Origin: Granulosicoccaceae sp. 1_MG-2023
GTDB lineage: Bacteria > Pseudomonadota > Gammaproteobacteria > Granulosicoccales > Granulosicoccaceae
Reading direction: 5' to 3'
Assembly: GCA_030546905.1 (NCBI GenBank)
Contig: JAUOPI010000014.1
Span: 1-64,000 of the forward strand
DNA: 64,000 nucleotides
The notes beneath the pieces are model-generated. The model was not told where the DNA came from, searched no databases, and saw only the letters and a program-made list of their open reading frames with translations. A program made the translations under genes and the position numbers. Shown piece by piece: positions 24,547-32,598 of this stretch. Position 1 is the stretch's first letter. Every line of letters begins with the position of its first letter.

Positions 24547-25671
24547 TCAGACCGCGATCAGGGATGAGCTGACGCTGACTTTGGTACAGCGTTCAGCCAC
24601 CGCATTGATGATGTAGCCAGCCAGCTTCGGCATGGCTGCATACTGATCAAAATACTCCGCGTTATTGGTACTCAGCGAATTGATCAGGTCGGGATTTTCT
24701 ACCGCCGCCGCCACCCGCTCCAGCAGACGATCATAGGTGGAGTCTTCCGGCAGGTTATAGTCCGGGTCCAGCGTACAACCGCCGTCGATAAAGTTGATTT
24801 GATCCCGCAGCGGTTCCGGCCACTCGGCATAGGGTGCGCCATCGACAATAATCCCCGCCCCCATGCAAAGCAGATCCATCATGCGCCAGGACACGCACAG
24901 GTGATTGCCGGGGCGCAGGAAATTCAGCCGCGCAGCGGCCAGCGAATTCCACAAGTCCGCGCTTTTGATCGGACCCCAGCCGTTCTGCCAGCGCACACCG
25001 GCCACATCAAGCCGCTTGCGGTAGCAGTCCAGCGAATTGTCAGTCAGGTCGTTGGGAAAGACCGCCAGCAGATTATTATTACCCGGCGCTTTGGCCAGGG
25101 TTTCAAACATACGGATATTGTGTTCAACACCGTTGTTGTCAGCCACACTGCCCGGCGACGCCCAGATGCGTGACCAGTAAATCAGGTCATAGTCCTTGCG
25201 ATGTCCGCGCAGCCCGCGCAAGTGACGCACTTTGGCCGGCGACAGGGTCCCGTTGGCATTAATCAGCGGCAGTACCTTGTCCGGGTAGGACAGATCCGGC
25301 CAGTAATTGCATTTGAAGTAGACATCACTCCAATCGAGGATGCTCTGGTCATGCAAGGAACGACCGTCGGCGGTGTCTATGGCCACATTGACGGTGACAT
25401 CGTCAAACACAAAGTGGAATTGGCCGATGTGATTGCTGGCCTCACTCAGTTGCAGATTATCCTCGGTCAGACGGCCGATCCGTTCCCACACACCATGCGC
25501 GCCACGCACGTTCATGGCCCGCAAGGGCGCCATGAATTCAGCCGACAGGGGGCGGTAGCGAAAACGCGCGTCACTGTAGCGCTCCAGCGCATCGAGGAAA
25601 TACCGGGTTCTGTCATAGCAAAACACCGGACTGCGGGCCCGGTCGAGCAGAACTTCAATTCGATTTAGCAT
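24547..25671 (-). CDS. Unassigned protein, possibly glycosyltransferase-like
   Basis: A 374-residue soluble protein that I do not recognise. Its layout suggests a GT-B-type glycosyltransferase or exostosin-like fold. There is an N-terminal part with VYFKCNYWPDLSYPDKVLPL, a central KDYDLIYWSRIWASPGSVAD, and a later stretch, LAAARLNFLRPGNHLCVSWR followed by MMDLLCMGAGIIVDG, that looks like the donor-site region of such enzymes. I chose ATG 25671 because GGGAG lies 8 bases upstream. A GTG at 25680 is the alternative. It is a monocistronic gene converging on rhlB. No signal peptide or membrane segment is visible. Confidence 0.6.
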   Translation of the reverse strand: MLNRIEVLLDRARSPVFCYDRTRYFLDALERYSDARFRYRPLSAEFMAPLRAMNVRGAHGVWERIGRLTEDNLQLSEASNHIGQFHFVFDDVTVNVAIDTADGRSLHDQSILDWSDVYFKCNYWPDLSYPDKVLPLINANGTLSPAKVRHLRGLRGHRKDYDLIYWSRIWASPGSVADNNGVEHNIRMFETLAKAPGNNNLLAVFPNDLTDNSLDCYRKRLDVAGVRWQNGWGPIKSADLWNSLAAARLNFLRPGNHLCVSWRMMDLLCMGAGIIVDGAPYAEWPEPLRDQINFIDGGCTLDPDYNLPEDSTYDRLLERVAAAVENPDLINSLSTNNAEYFDQYAAMPKLAGYIINAVAERCTKVSVSSSLIAV

Positions 25672-26168
25672 GTGCCGCACTCCCGTGTGCGCGAACCGAT
25701 CAGGTCTTCCGGATCAGGCTGAAGAATGTCATCACAATACATCGGTACGGCAACCCCGCTTGAATCAAGCCGCAAGTTTAGAGAATTGTCGCCGCCGTCA
25801 TCTGTGAAGAAATTCGATGTTCCCGGCAAGAGTTAAAAAACAAGCTGACGTTCATAGTGAACGTGAACTGTGTCAACATTCTAACGTGCGTCCATTCTGT
25901 TGTACAACACCAACACCTCAGCCAAAAGTGTTGCATACAGGGTAATTTACGGCGGTTTGTTGCAGTCTGACGGAAGGTTTACGGGGTGAAATCGAATTGT
26001 AAAATTCCGCTTTTACATTCTCAGGTGTTCGAGTAGACTCGAATTGCCGCACCCAACTTCAAATCAGGTGTTGTTTATGCTAGCTCAAGGGCTATCTCAA
26101 CAGCTTGACGCCTGGCTGATCGTTCGGTCGCAGCACCTGTAATTCAGTACTATTGAGGCTCAAATATC
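25672..26168. other. 497-bp gap before the cold-shock gene
   Basis: No gene is seen. The stretch holds three perfect dyads: ACGTTCA/TGAACGT (25848-25864), TGTAAAA/TTTTACA (25998-26017) and TTCGAG/CTCGAA (26028-26043). The last two overlap the putative cold-shock promoter. The ~120 bases after that promoter would form a long leader, as is typical for cspA-type mRNAs. Confidence 0.5.
26012..26039 (+). promoter_or_regulatory. Putative promoter of cold-shock gene with long 5' UTR
   Basis: TTTACA (26012-26017) and TAGACT (26034-26039) are spaced by 16 bases. Transcription from here would give a leader of about 120 nucleotides. Long structured leaders are characteristic of cspA-family mRNAs. The assignment is by eye. 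Confidence 0.4.
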
Positions 26169-26372
26169 ATGGCAACAGGCACCGTCAAGTGGTTCAACGA
26201 ATCCAAAGGTTTCGGCTTTATTGCACAAGACAGCGGTGGTGACGATGTATTCGTCCACTTTTCTGCGATTTCCGGTTCCGGATTCAAAACACTTACCGAA
26301 GGCCAGAAGGTCACTTTCGACATAGAACAGGGCGCCAAAGGCCCGCAGGCCAGCAACGTTCAAACGGCCTGA
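26169..26372 (+). CDS. Cold-shock protein, CspA family
   Basis: A 67-residue single cold-shock domain, the standard length. RNP1 is KGFGFIAQ and RNP2 is DVFVHFSAI, both intact. The start [18 protein letters not shown] is typical. Such proteins bind single-stranded nucleic acid and melt mRNA secondary structure during cold adaptation or normal growth. It is monocistronic with its own promoter and a terminator hairpin 35 bases past the stop. Whether it is cold-inducible cannot be told from the sequence. Confidence 0.96.
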   Translation: MATGTVKWFNESKGFGFIAQDSGGDDVFVHFSAISGSGFKTLTEGQKVTFDIEQGAKGPQASNVQTA

Positions 26373-26406
26373 CAAGACGGACAGGCCCTGCCTGCTCTCA
26401 AGGATT

Positions 26407-26434
26407 AACGTATGCCGGGCTGGCATACGTTTTC
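26407..26434 (+). terminator. Terminator after cold-shock gene
   Basis: A 10-bp perfect stem (AACGTATGCC at 26407-26416 with GGCATACGTT at 26422-26431), a five-base loop and a short T-run. Confidence 0.8.
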
Positions 26435-26489
26435 CATCGCTTCCCCGCACCCGACCTTCCCCGCCTCTTCCCCTGACGCCGCCCATACA

Positions 26490-26506
26490 TTAGCATTTGC
26501 TAAAAT
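26490..26506. promoter_or_regulatory. Dyad over putative -10 upstream of TolC-like gene
   Basis: The inverted repeat TTAGCA-TT-TGCTAA (26490-26503) overlaps a TAAAAT hexamer (26501-26506), about 130 bases before the outer-membrane protein gene. It could be an operator of a dimeric repressor. No matching regulator gene is adjacent. Confidence 0.35.
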
Positions 26507-26632
26507 ACTACCGAACTCGTTGCTGCGGGGTGGAGTCCGGCATGGGATTTGGTAAAGTATCGCAGCTAAAACGCGTCGCCCCGCCGGCGGCATCGCCGGC
26601 TCCGAGAAGCAGAACTTAAAATGGGATTTAGA

Positions 26633-27973
26633 ATGATGAAAATCGCGAAGACTGTTCGCGCACTGACTGCCACTGCAGTCCTGTCTGCGCTGTACGGCAC
26701 AGCAGGCGCTGAGACTCTGATGGAAGTCTATGAACTGGCCCGTGACAACGACGCGCAATACCGCACGATCACTTACAATTACGAAGCCGCTCTGGAAAAC
26801 CGTGACCAGGCACGCTCGGCCTTTTTGCCGCAAATCGGTGCCAGCGGTTCAGCCGGCTTTGTCGAACTGGTGGACGACAACGACGGTCCTTACGAGTCAA
26901 CCGAACTGTCTCTGAGCCTGAGCCAGAATCTGTATAACCGCACAGCGCAGATCGCCTCCAAACAGGCCGATCTGACTATCGCCCAGGCCCAGGCCCAGCT
27001 GAGTGCCGCCGAGCAGGATCTGATCTTCCGTGCCGCCAGCGCCTACTTCGGCGTGCTGTCTGCCAAAGAAAACCTCGTCTACGCCCGCTCCGAACGCAAA
27101 GCCATTGAGCAGCAACTCGAGCAGGCCAACCGCCGCTTTGAAGTCGGCCTGATCGCAATCACGGACGTCAAAGAAGCCCAGGCCGCCTACGATCTGGCCA
27201 TAGCCTCGGAAATCGTCGCTGAGAACGATGTTGCCGATGCCCGCGAAGCACTGCGTGTAATGACCGGTCTGGAGATCGAGGAATACATGGTGCTGGCCGA
27301 AGACGCGCCCCTGATCCGCCCCGATCCGGAAGATGTGAGCGAATGGGTACGCACCGCTGAATCATCCAACCTGACACTGCGGGTGGCGGAATACGATGCG
27401 GAACTGGCCAACAAAGAGATCGAATCGGCCCGTTCCGGCCACTATCCGGTCGTGGCTCTGGGTGCCGGTTACACCGACTCCCATACCAACGGCTCCTCGG
27501 GTGATTCCGAATACGCCAATATCGGCCTGCAGGTGGATCTGCCGTTTTACAGCGGCGGCCGGGTCAGCTCCGAAACCCGTCAGGCCAAGTCCCTGGCACA
27601 AGCGGCAGCCGAACAGTATGAACTGACCCGCCGCAACACGGTACAGGCAACCCGCAACGCCTACCGCGGCGTGCTGGCCAGCATCAGCCAGGTCCGCGCG
27701 CTGGAGCAGGCCCTGCAATCGACCAGAACAGCGGCCGAAGCGACCCAAACCGGTTTTGAAGTCGGTACCCGCACCGCCGTTGACGTCCTCGGCGCACTGC
27801 GTGACACCTACGAAGCGCGCGCCAACTACTCGGCCGCCCGCTACAACTACATTATCAACACGCTCGGCCTGAAACAGGCTGCCGGTATCCTCTCGCCGGC
27901 GGATGTGGAAGCGGTCAACAACTGGCTGCGTCCGGAAACACCCGCTGACAGCGAAAGCACCCTGCAGGAGTGA
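26633..27973 (+). CDS. tolC: TolC family outer membrane channel protein
   Basis: A 446-residue outer-membrane efflux protein, the usual TolC length. A signal peptide of ~26 residues ends at GTAGA before ETLMEVYELARDNDAQY, the classic TolC mature start. Two long helical repeats follow, with SQNLYNRTAQIASKQA and LPFYSGGRVSSETRQAK in equivalent positions. It trimerises to form a channel spanning the outer membrane and periplasm for type I secretion and RND/MFS pumps. I chose ATG 26633 because GGGA precedes it. ATG 26621 would add four residues. It is followed by a hydrolase gene 8 bases on. The RND pump at 44.6-48.9 kb lacks its own outer-membrane partner and could use this one. Confidence 0.9.
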   Translation: MMKIAKTVRALTATAVLSALYGTAGAETLMEVYELARDNDAQYRTITYNYEAALENRDQARSAFLPQIGASGSAGFVELVDDNDGPYESTELSLSLSQNLYNRTAQIASKQADLTIAQAQAQLSAAEQDLIFRAASAYFGVLSAKENLVYARSERKAIEQQLEQANRRFEVGLIAITDVKEAQAAYDLAIASEIVAENDVADAREALRVMTGLEIEEYMVLAEDAPLIRPDPEDVSEWVRTAESSNLTLRVAEYDAELANKEIESARSGHYPVVALGAGYTDSHTNGSSGDSEYANIGLQVDLPFYSGGRVSSETRQAKSLAQAAAEQYELTRRNTVQATRNAYRGVLASISQVRALEQALQSTRTAAEATQTGFEVGTRTAVDVLGALRDTYEARANYSAARYNYIINTLGLKQAAGILSPADVEAVNNWLRPETPADSESTLQE

Positions 27974-27981
27974 CGACTGAC

Positions 27982-28545
27982 ATGAGACACGGACTTTGCC
28001 ACGTCGATCAGTCGGTGATGGTATTTCTCGATATCCAGGAAAAATTCATCGCTGTCATCGAGGGCAATAACGCAGCCCGCGTCGTCAACAATGCCAGCCG
28101 CCTGCTGCAGGCGGCGCGCATCCTCGATATTCCGGTCCTGTTTACCGAGCAATATTCCGAGCGACTCGGCACCACCCACCCGATTCTGCAGGAAGCCCGG
28201 CCGCCGTCGAGCCAACTGATCCAAAAAACCTGCTTCAGCGCCACGGACAGCGAAGAGTTCATGTCCTATCTGGCCCTGACAGGCCGCAAGCAGGTGGTGC
28301 TGTGCGGCATGGAAGCGCATGTGGTGGTGCTGCAAACCGCCTTGTCACTGCAGAACGCCGGTTACGAAGTCTTCGTCGCCGAAGACACGGTCTGCTCCCG
28401 CTTCGAAGAATATAAAACCAATGGCATCAGGCGACTTATGGCCGCCGGTGTGCAGATCACTAACCGCGAATCGATTCTGTTCGAGTGGATGCGCAACAAC
28501 ACGCACCCCAATTTCCGCGAGATTGTGAAAAACCTGATCGCATGA
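27982..28545 (+). CDS. Isochorismatase family hydrolase
   Basis: A 187-residue cysteine-hydrolase of the isochorismatase superfamily, resembling the YcaC-type group. Catalytic Asp is in VMVFLDIQEKFI, the Lys in LIQKTCFSA, and the Cys in QVVLCGMEAHVVVLQTALSL. Members hydrolyse amides or similar bonds; the substrate is unknown. The ATG at 27982 is preferred over the GTG at 27970 because the CAGGAG site would otherwise touch the start codon. The gene sits between tolC and lpxL with overlapping or nearly overlapping ends, so it is part of the same operon. Confidence 0.85.
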   Translation: MRHGLCHVDQSVMVFLDIQEKFIAVIEGNNAARVVNNASRLLQAARILDIPVLFTEQYSERLGTTHPILQEARPPSSQLIQKTCFSATDSEEFMSYLALTGRKQVVLCGMEAHVVVLQTALSLQNAGYEVFVAEDTVCSRFEEYKTNGIRRLMAAGVQITNRESILFEWMRNNTHPNFREIVKNLIA

Positions 28546-29516
28546 GCGGATGTACGGAGTTTTCCATCAGCAAGCCAGCAACATCGGCAGATAAGGCCTT
28601 CCGTTTCAGCGACTATCTGGCGCCACGGCACTGGCCCACCTGGGCCGGTCTGTCGGCAATCTGGCTGTTTTCACGCCTGTCCTTCGACCGCCAGCTGGGC
28701 GCCGGTCGCCAACTCGGCAAGCTGCTTTACCATGCCCTGCCCTCACGCCGGCGCGTGTGCCTGACCAATCTGCAGATCGCCTTTCCCGATCTGGATGAGG
28801 CATCACGCATCCGCCTGGCCAAGCGCGTCTATATGCATCTGGGTTACAGCATCGCCGAAATGGCGTCCCTGTGGTTTCGCCCGATCCGCGAGTTTGACGA
28901 TCGCGTCACCCTGATCGGCCGTGAACACGTCGAGGCGGCCTGGGCTGACGGACGCGGTGTGATTCTGCTGCAGGCCCACTTCAGCACCCTGGAATTGTGC
29001 GGTTCCTGGCTGGCACGCGAGCTCGGCGAACGCTGCTGCGCGGTCTATGACAACCCAAAAAACCCGCTCTACGCTGCCCTTCTGCGGGCCAAGCGTGCAC
29101 GCTACGTCAACACCCTGATCGAGAATACCGATATCCGCAAGATGGTCCGCCGTCTGCGCAAAGGTGATCTGGTCTGGTATTCACCGGATCAGGCGGTCAA
29201 ACGCCGCAACGGCGGCATCGACACCCTGTTTTTCGGCCGTCAGGTACTGACAACCCCGGGCACATCGCGTATCGCCAGCATGACCAATGCGGTGATTCTG
29301 CCCTATTGCGCGGTACGCGACCGTAGCCGTCCCGGCCATTACATCCTGACCATCCGCCCGCCGGTGGACGGCCTGGCCAGTGGCGATGCCGCAGCCGATA
29401 CCAACGCCATGAACCAGCTCTTTGAGGAACAGATCCGGCGCTTTCCCGCGCAGTATTTCTGGGTCCACAAACGCTTTAAGCGGGCCGACAAGTCTCAGCC
29501 CGACCCCTACGCGTGA
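28542..29516 (+). CDS. Lipid A biosynthesis acyltransferase (LpxL/LpxM family)
   Basis: A 324-residue inner-membrane acyltransferase that adds a secondary acyl chain to Kdo2-lipid IVA. The catalytic H-x4-E motif is in LLQAHFSTLELCG near residue 147. Further landmarks are DNPKNPLYAALLRAKRARYV, KGDLVWYSPDQAVKRRNGGI, and TPGTSRIASMTNAVILPYCA. A hydrophobic anchor is near residues 30-45. The ATG overlaps the upstream stop as ATGA, and its own stop overlaps the waaA GTG. Tight coupling with waaA supports a lipid A role. LpxL and LpxM cannot be told apart by eye. Confidence 0.9.
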   Translation: MSGCTEFSISKPATSADKAFRFSDYLAPRHWPTWAGLSAIWLFSRLSFDRQLGAGRQLGKLLYHALPSRRRVCLTNLQIAFPDLDEASRIRLAKRVYMHLGYSIAEMASLWFRPIREFDDRVTLIGREHVEAAWADGRGVILLQAHFSTLELCGSWLARELGERCCAVYDNPKNPLYAALLRAKRARYVNTLIENTDIRKMVRRLRKGDLVWYSPDQAVKRRNGGIDTLFFGRQVLTTPGTSRIASMTNAVILPYCAVRDRSRPGHYILTIRPPVDGLASGDAAADTNAMNQLFEEQIRRFPAQYFWVHKRFKRADKSQPDPYA

Positions 29517-30763
29517 AACCGGCCTTGCTGCGCTACCGGCTGATCCTGCTCGCAGCAAGCCCGCTGGTTCTGATCTACACGCTCTACCGCGCCGTCAAAG
29601 ACGGTGGTTGGCGCTATTTCTGTCAGCGTTTCGCCTTTGCCCTGCCTCCCGGGCGGGACGCCGTATGGGTGCACTGCGCCTCGGTCGGTGAGGTCAATAC
29701 CGCGCTTCCTCTGCTGCGCCGCCTGCAAACCCGTCTTGCCTCGCCTTTGCTGGTCAGCACCAGCACGCCGACCGGTGCCCGCGTATTGCAAAACGCGCTG
29801 GGCGACGAGGTTCAGCATGTGTACCTACCACTGGATTACACACCGCTGGTGGGCCGGTTTTTACGCCGCCTGCGTCCGCGTGCCCTGCTGATTGCCGAAA
29901 CCGAACTCTGGCCTGTCACCATCAGCGCCGCCGCAGAGGCCGGTCTGCCGGTGATCGTGTTTAATGCCCGCCTGACAGAACGGACCCTGCACTCACCCCG
30001 CTGGCTAGGCGCCGCTTACCGCCACGCCTGCGCGCGGCTGCACGCCATCCTCGCCCGCAGCGAGGAGGACCGGGCACGCTTTATCAGCCTGGGCGCCACT
30101 GCGGACAAAACCGAAACACTCGGCAGCCTGAAGCTTGCCAGCAGCGGCCCGGTCAAAATCCACAGCGCCGGCCTGCCCTCGCCCTGCTGGCTGGCCGCCT
30201 CCACCCACGACGATGAAGAACTGCGTATCGCCCGCGCCTGGATGGCCGCGCCCGCCGACGCGCTGTTGGTCATCGCTCCGCGCCATCCGGAACGCCGCGG
30301 ACAGATTCTGCGGCAACTGGCAGACGCCGGTATTTCAGCCACCCTGCGCAGCCGTGAGCCGGTCGTCCCCGCCGGTTGCCGGGTTTATATTGCCGACACC
30401 CTCGGTGAGTTGCCGCAGCTGATGCAGGATGCGGTATGTGTGTTTATGGGTGGTTCCTTGGTCGAACGCGGCGGCCACAACCTGATCGAACCGGCGGCTC
30501 TGGGTAAAGCGGTGCTGAGCGGCCCTTCTTTGAGCAACTTCGTCGAAGAAGCACATCTGCTGCGCGAGGCCGGCGGTTTGTTAGAAGTCAGGGACGCACA
30601 GGAACTGAGCGTCCGCGTCAAAGCGCTGCTGGCTGACCCTGAACAGGCTGCCGCTCTGGGGCGGCGCAATGCCCAGGCCTGCCGGGCCGCCGCCGGTATT
30701 GAAGAAACCTATCTGCAACGCATTCTCAGCCTGCTCGATACGCGGCCGCTTCAGTCCCCGTAA
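29513..30763 (+). CDS. waaA: 3-Deoxy-D-manno-octulosonic acid (Kdo) transferase
   Basis: A 416-residue GT30 glycosyltransferase (E. coli WaaA 425). It transfers Kdo from CMP-Kdo to lipid IVA at the inner membrane. An N-terminal hydrophobic anchor (LILLAASPLVLIYTLYRAV) is followed by VWVHCASVGEVNTALPLL with the catalytic Glu, STSTPTGARVLQ, LLIAETELWPVTISAA, and the C-terminal donor site VFMGGSLVERGGHNLIEPAA. The start is GTG at 29513, inside the lpxL stop. It ends convergently with kdkA, overlapping it by 13 bases. Whether it is mono- or bifunctional is not decided; the adjacent Kdo kinase suggests a single phosphorylated Kdo. Confidence 0.94.
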   Translation: MKPALLRYRLILLAASPLVLIYTLYRAVKDGGWRYFCQRFAFALPPGRDAVWVHCASVGEVNTALPLLRRLQTRLASPLLVSTSTPTGARVLQNALGDEVQHVYLPLDYTPLVGRFLRRLRPRALLIAETELWPVTISAAAEAGLPVIVFNARLTERTLHSPRWLGAAYRHACARLHAILARSEEDRARFISLGATADKTETLGSLKLASSGPVKIHSAGLPSPCWLAASTHDDEELRIARAWMAAPADALLVIAPRHPERRGQILRQLADAGISATLRSREPVVPAGCRVYIADTLGELPQLMQDAVCVFMGGSLVERGGHNLIEPAALGKAVLSGPSLSNFVEEAHLLREAGGLLEVRDAQELSVRVKALLADPEQAAALGRRNAQACRAAAGIEETYLQRILSLLDTRPLQSP

Positions 30764-31476
30764 GCGCGCTGCAAGAGAGAAAAGTCCGCATCACAATAGT
30801 GAAACACGCGCCGGCGGGCGGCGATCTTATCCAGCGAACGCCGCAACCGCGCCAGATTCGCCTGTTTCCAGACCGCTTTATGGGCACGCCGGCGGCCGCG
30901 GTCGAAGTCAATCAGATAGAGCTTACCGCTCTCATCAAACAGGATATTGTTGGCGTTCAGATCCGCATGCCAGAGCCCGGCATCGTGAAAACGCCGGATC
31001 AGCCGTCCGACCGCGCACCAGCCGGCCTCATCCAGCGGCGCGGTGGCCAGCCGTGCGGCCAGCGTCTGTGCGCCGGGAATCTGTGCCGTCACCAGCGCCG
31101 CCTCATAGAACAGGCCACGGCGGCGAATCAGCCCGCCCACCGGCACAGGTACCGGCAAACCCTGTGCGGCCAGCCATTCGAGCAATTGCAGTTCGCGGAA
31201 CACCCGGCTGCGCACAAGGCCGCACCAGACATAGTGCCGCTCGCTGAGCCGGGCGACCAGACCGCCGCGCCGGTAATGACGGATAACGCAGTCCTGCCCG
31301 CCGATCTGCGCAAACCAGACCCGTCCGCGTCCACCGGCCACCTCACCGTGCCAACGCTGCTCACGGCGCAACACCGCGGCATCGAAATCCGCTGTCGACA
31401 AGGCCCCGCCCTGCGCGCTTTGCAGGAGGTAAAGAGCGCCCTCGCGTCGCAGCTCAGGCACAGGCGTCCCCCGCAC
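30751..31476 (-). CDS. kdkA: 3-Deoxy-D-manno-octulosonic acid kinase
   Basis: A 241-residue protein of the small kinase-like fold used by KdkA, which phosphorylates Kdo in the LPS inner core with ATP. Conserved features are VIRHYRRGGLVARLSERHYV near residue 65, SRVFRELQLLEWLAAQGLPV, the catalytic loop WHADLNANNILFDE, and LIDFDRGRRR as the metal-binding DFD. These match the Haemophilus/Vibrio KdkA pattern. The start is GTG at 31476 by frame length and is uncertain. It converges on waaA with a 13-base overlap. Organisms with KdkA usually carry a single Kdo, phosphorylated at position 4. Confidence 0.9.
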   Translation of the reverse strand: MRGTPVPELRREGALYLLQSAQGGALSTADFDAAVLRREQRWHGEVAGGRGRVWFAQIGGQDCVIRHYRRGGLVARLSERHYVWCGLVRSRVFRELQLLEWLAAQGLPVPVPVGGLIRRRGLFYEAALVTAQIPGAQTLAARLATAPLDEAGWCAVGRLIRRFHDAGLWHADLNANNILFDESGKLYLIDFDRGRRRAHKAVWKQANLARLRRSLDKIAARRRVFHYCDADFSLLQRAYGD

Positions 31477-31536
31477 GGTTGCCCGATACGGGCCGAGCGG
31501 TTAGGGTAGCGCCTTTTACGGCGGAGACACCGGACC

Positions 31537-32598
31537 GTGCCCGAAAACCTGCGTTCTGTTTGCCTGTTGCGCTTATCTGCATTGGGGGATGTCACTCATA
31601 TGCTGCCGGTTATCCGGACCCTGCAACAAGGTTTGCCGGGCTGTCGCCTGACCTGGATTATCGGCAAAAGCGAATATCCGCTGGTCGAAGGTCTGGAGGG
31701 CGTGGAGTTTATCATTTTCGACAAGCGTGCGGGCTGGCGTGCCTACGCCGACCTGCGCCGGCAGCTGCGGGGCCGGCGCTTTGACGCCCTGCTGCATATG
31801 CAGGCCGCCTTGCGCGCCAGTCTGATCAGCCTGCTGATCCGCGCACCGCTGCGTATCGGCTTTGACCGCGAACGGGCCGATGATGCGCAATGGCTGTTCA
31901 GCAACCGCAAAATCACCACCCCGCCGCGCCGCCATGTGCTCGACGTGTTTCTCGGCTTTGCCGAAGCACTCGGCGTCACAACACCGGTGATGCGCTGGGA
32001 TGTGCCGATCCCGGCCAGTGCACGCGAGGCCATGCAGGCCAGACTCGCGGGGCCGCGACCGTTGCTGACCATCAACCCCTGCACCAGCGTACGCAAACGC
32101 AATTACCGCAACTGGCATGCCTCGCACTATGCCGCCGTGGCCGACTACGCCAGTCGCGAGCTGGGCTATCAGGTCGTGCTGACCGGCGGGCCGGCCGACA
32201 ACGAAAAACAAATGGCGCAGGCCATTATGCAGGCGGCTGAAACCACACCGATTAATCTGGTCGGACAGACCTCGATCAAGGAACTACTGGCCGTATTGTC
32301 GCTGAGCGAGCTGATTATTGCCCCCGACACCGGCCCGGCCCATATGGGCACAGCCGTCGGCACACCGGTGATCGGTCTTTATGTCACCTCCAACCCGCTG
32401 CGCACCGGCCCCTATAATGATCTGGATAAGGTAGTAAACCGCTATCCTGATGCGCTGGAAAACGCCTTCGGCAAAGGCGTCGATGAGGTCGACTGGGGAC
32501 GCCGCGTACGTGATCCGGCAGCGATAGATCTGATCACCGTCGACGAAGTCACCGAACGGCTGCACCGCGTTACGACGGCGCTCCGGGCTCAGGCCTGA
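31537..32598 (+). CDS. LPS heptosyltransferase family protein (GT9)
   Basis: A 353-residue GT9 glycosyltransferase that adds heptose (or a related sugar) from an ADP-activated donor to the LPS inner core. It starts with VCLLRLSALGDVTHMLPVIR, the GT9 acceptor signature. The C-terminal half has LTINPCTSVRKRNYRNW, VVLTGGPADNEKQMA, and the donor motif LIIAPDTGPAHMGTAVGTPV followed by IGLY. The start is GTG at 31537 with GGAG upstream. It is probably heptosyltransferase I (WaaC) or II, given its position beside waaA and kdkA. It overlaps the next, convergent gene by 29 bases. Confidence 0.88.
   Translation: MPENLRSVCLLRLSALGDVTHMLPVIRTLQQGLPGCRLTWIIGKSEYPLVEGLEGVEFIIFDKRAGWRAYADLRRQLRGRRFDALLHMQAALRASLISLLIRAPLRIGFDRERADDAQWLFSNRKITTPPRRHVLDVFLGFAEALGVTTPVMRWDVPIPASAREAMQARLAGPRPLLTINPCTSVRKRNYRNWHASHYAAVADYASRELGYQVVLTGGPADNEKQMAQAIMQAAETTPINLVGQTSIKELLAVLSLSELIIAPDTGPAHMGTAVGTPVIGLYVTSNPLRTGPYNDLDKVVNRYPDALENAFGKGVDEVDWGRRVRDPAAIDLITVDEVTERLHRVTTALRAQA

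Noticed and set aside
25998-26017. TyrR/PhhR-like box TGTAAAA/TTTTACA
   Set aside because: The known TyrR box needs TGTAAA-N6-TTTACA. The spacing here is eight for that core, so the match is not good enough.
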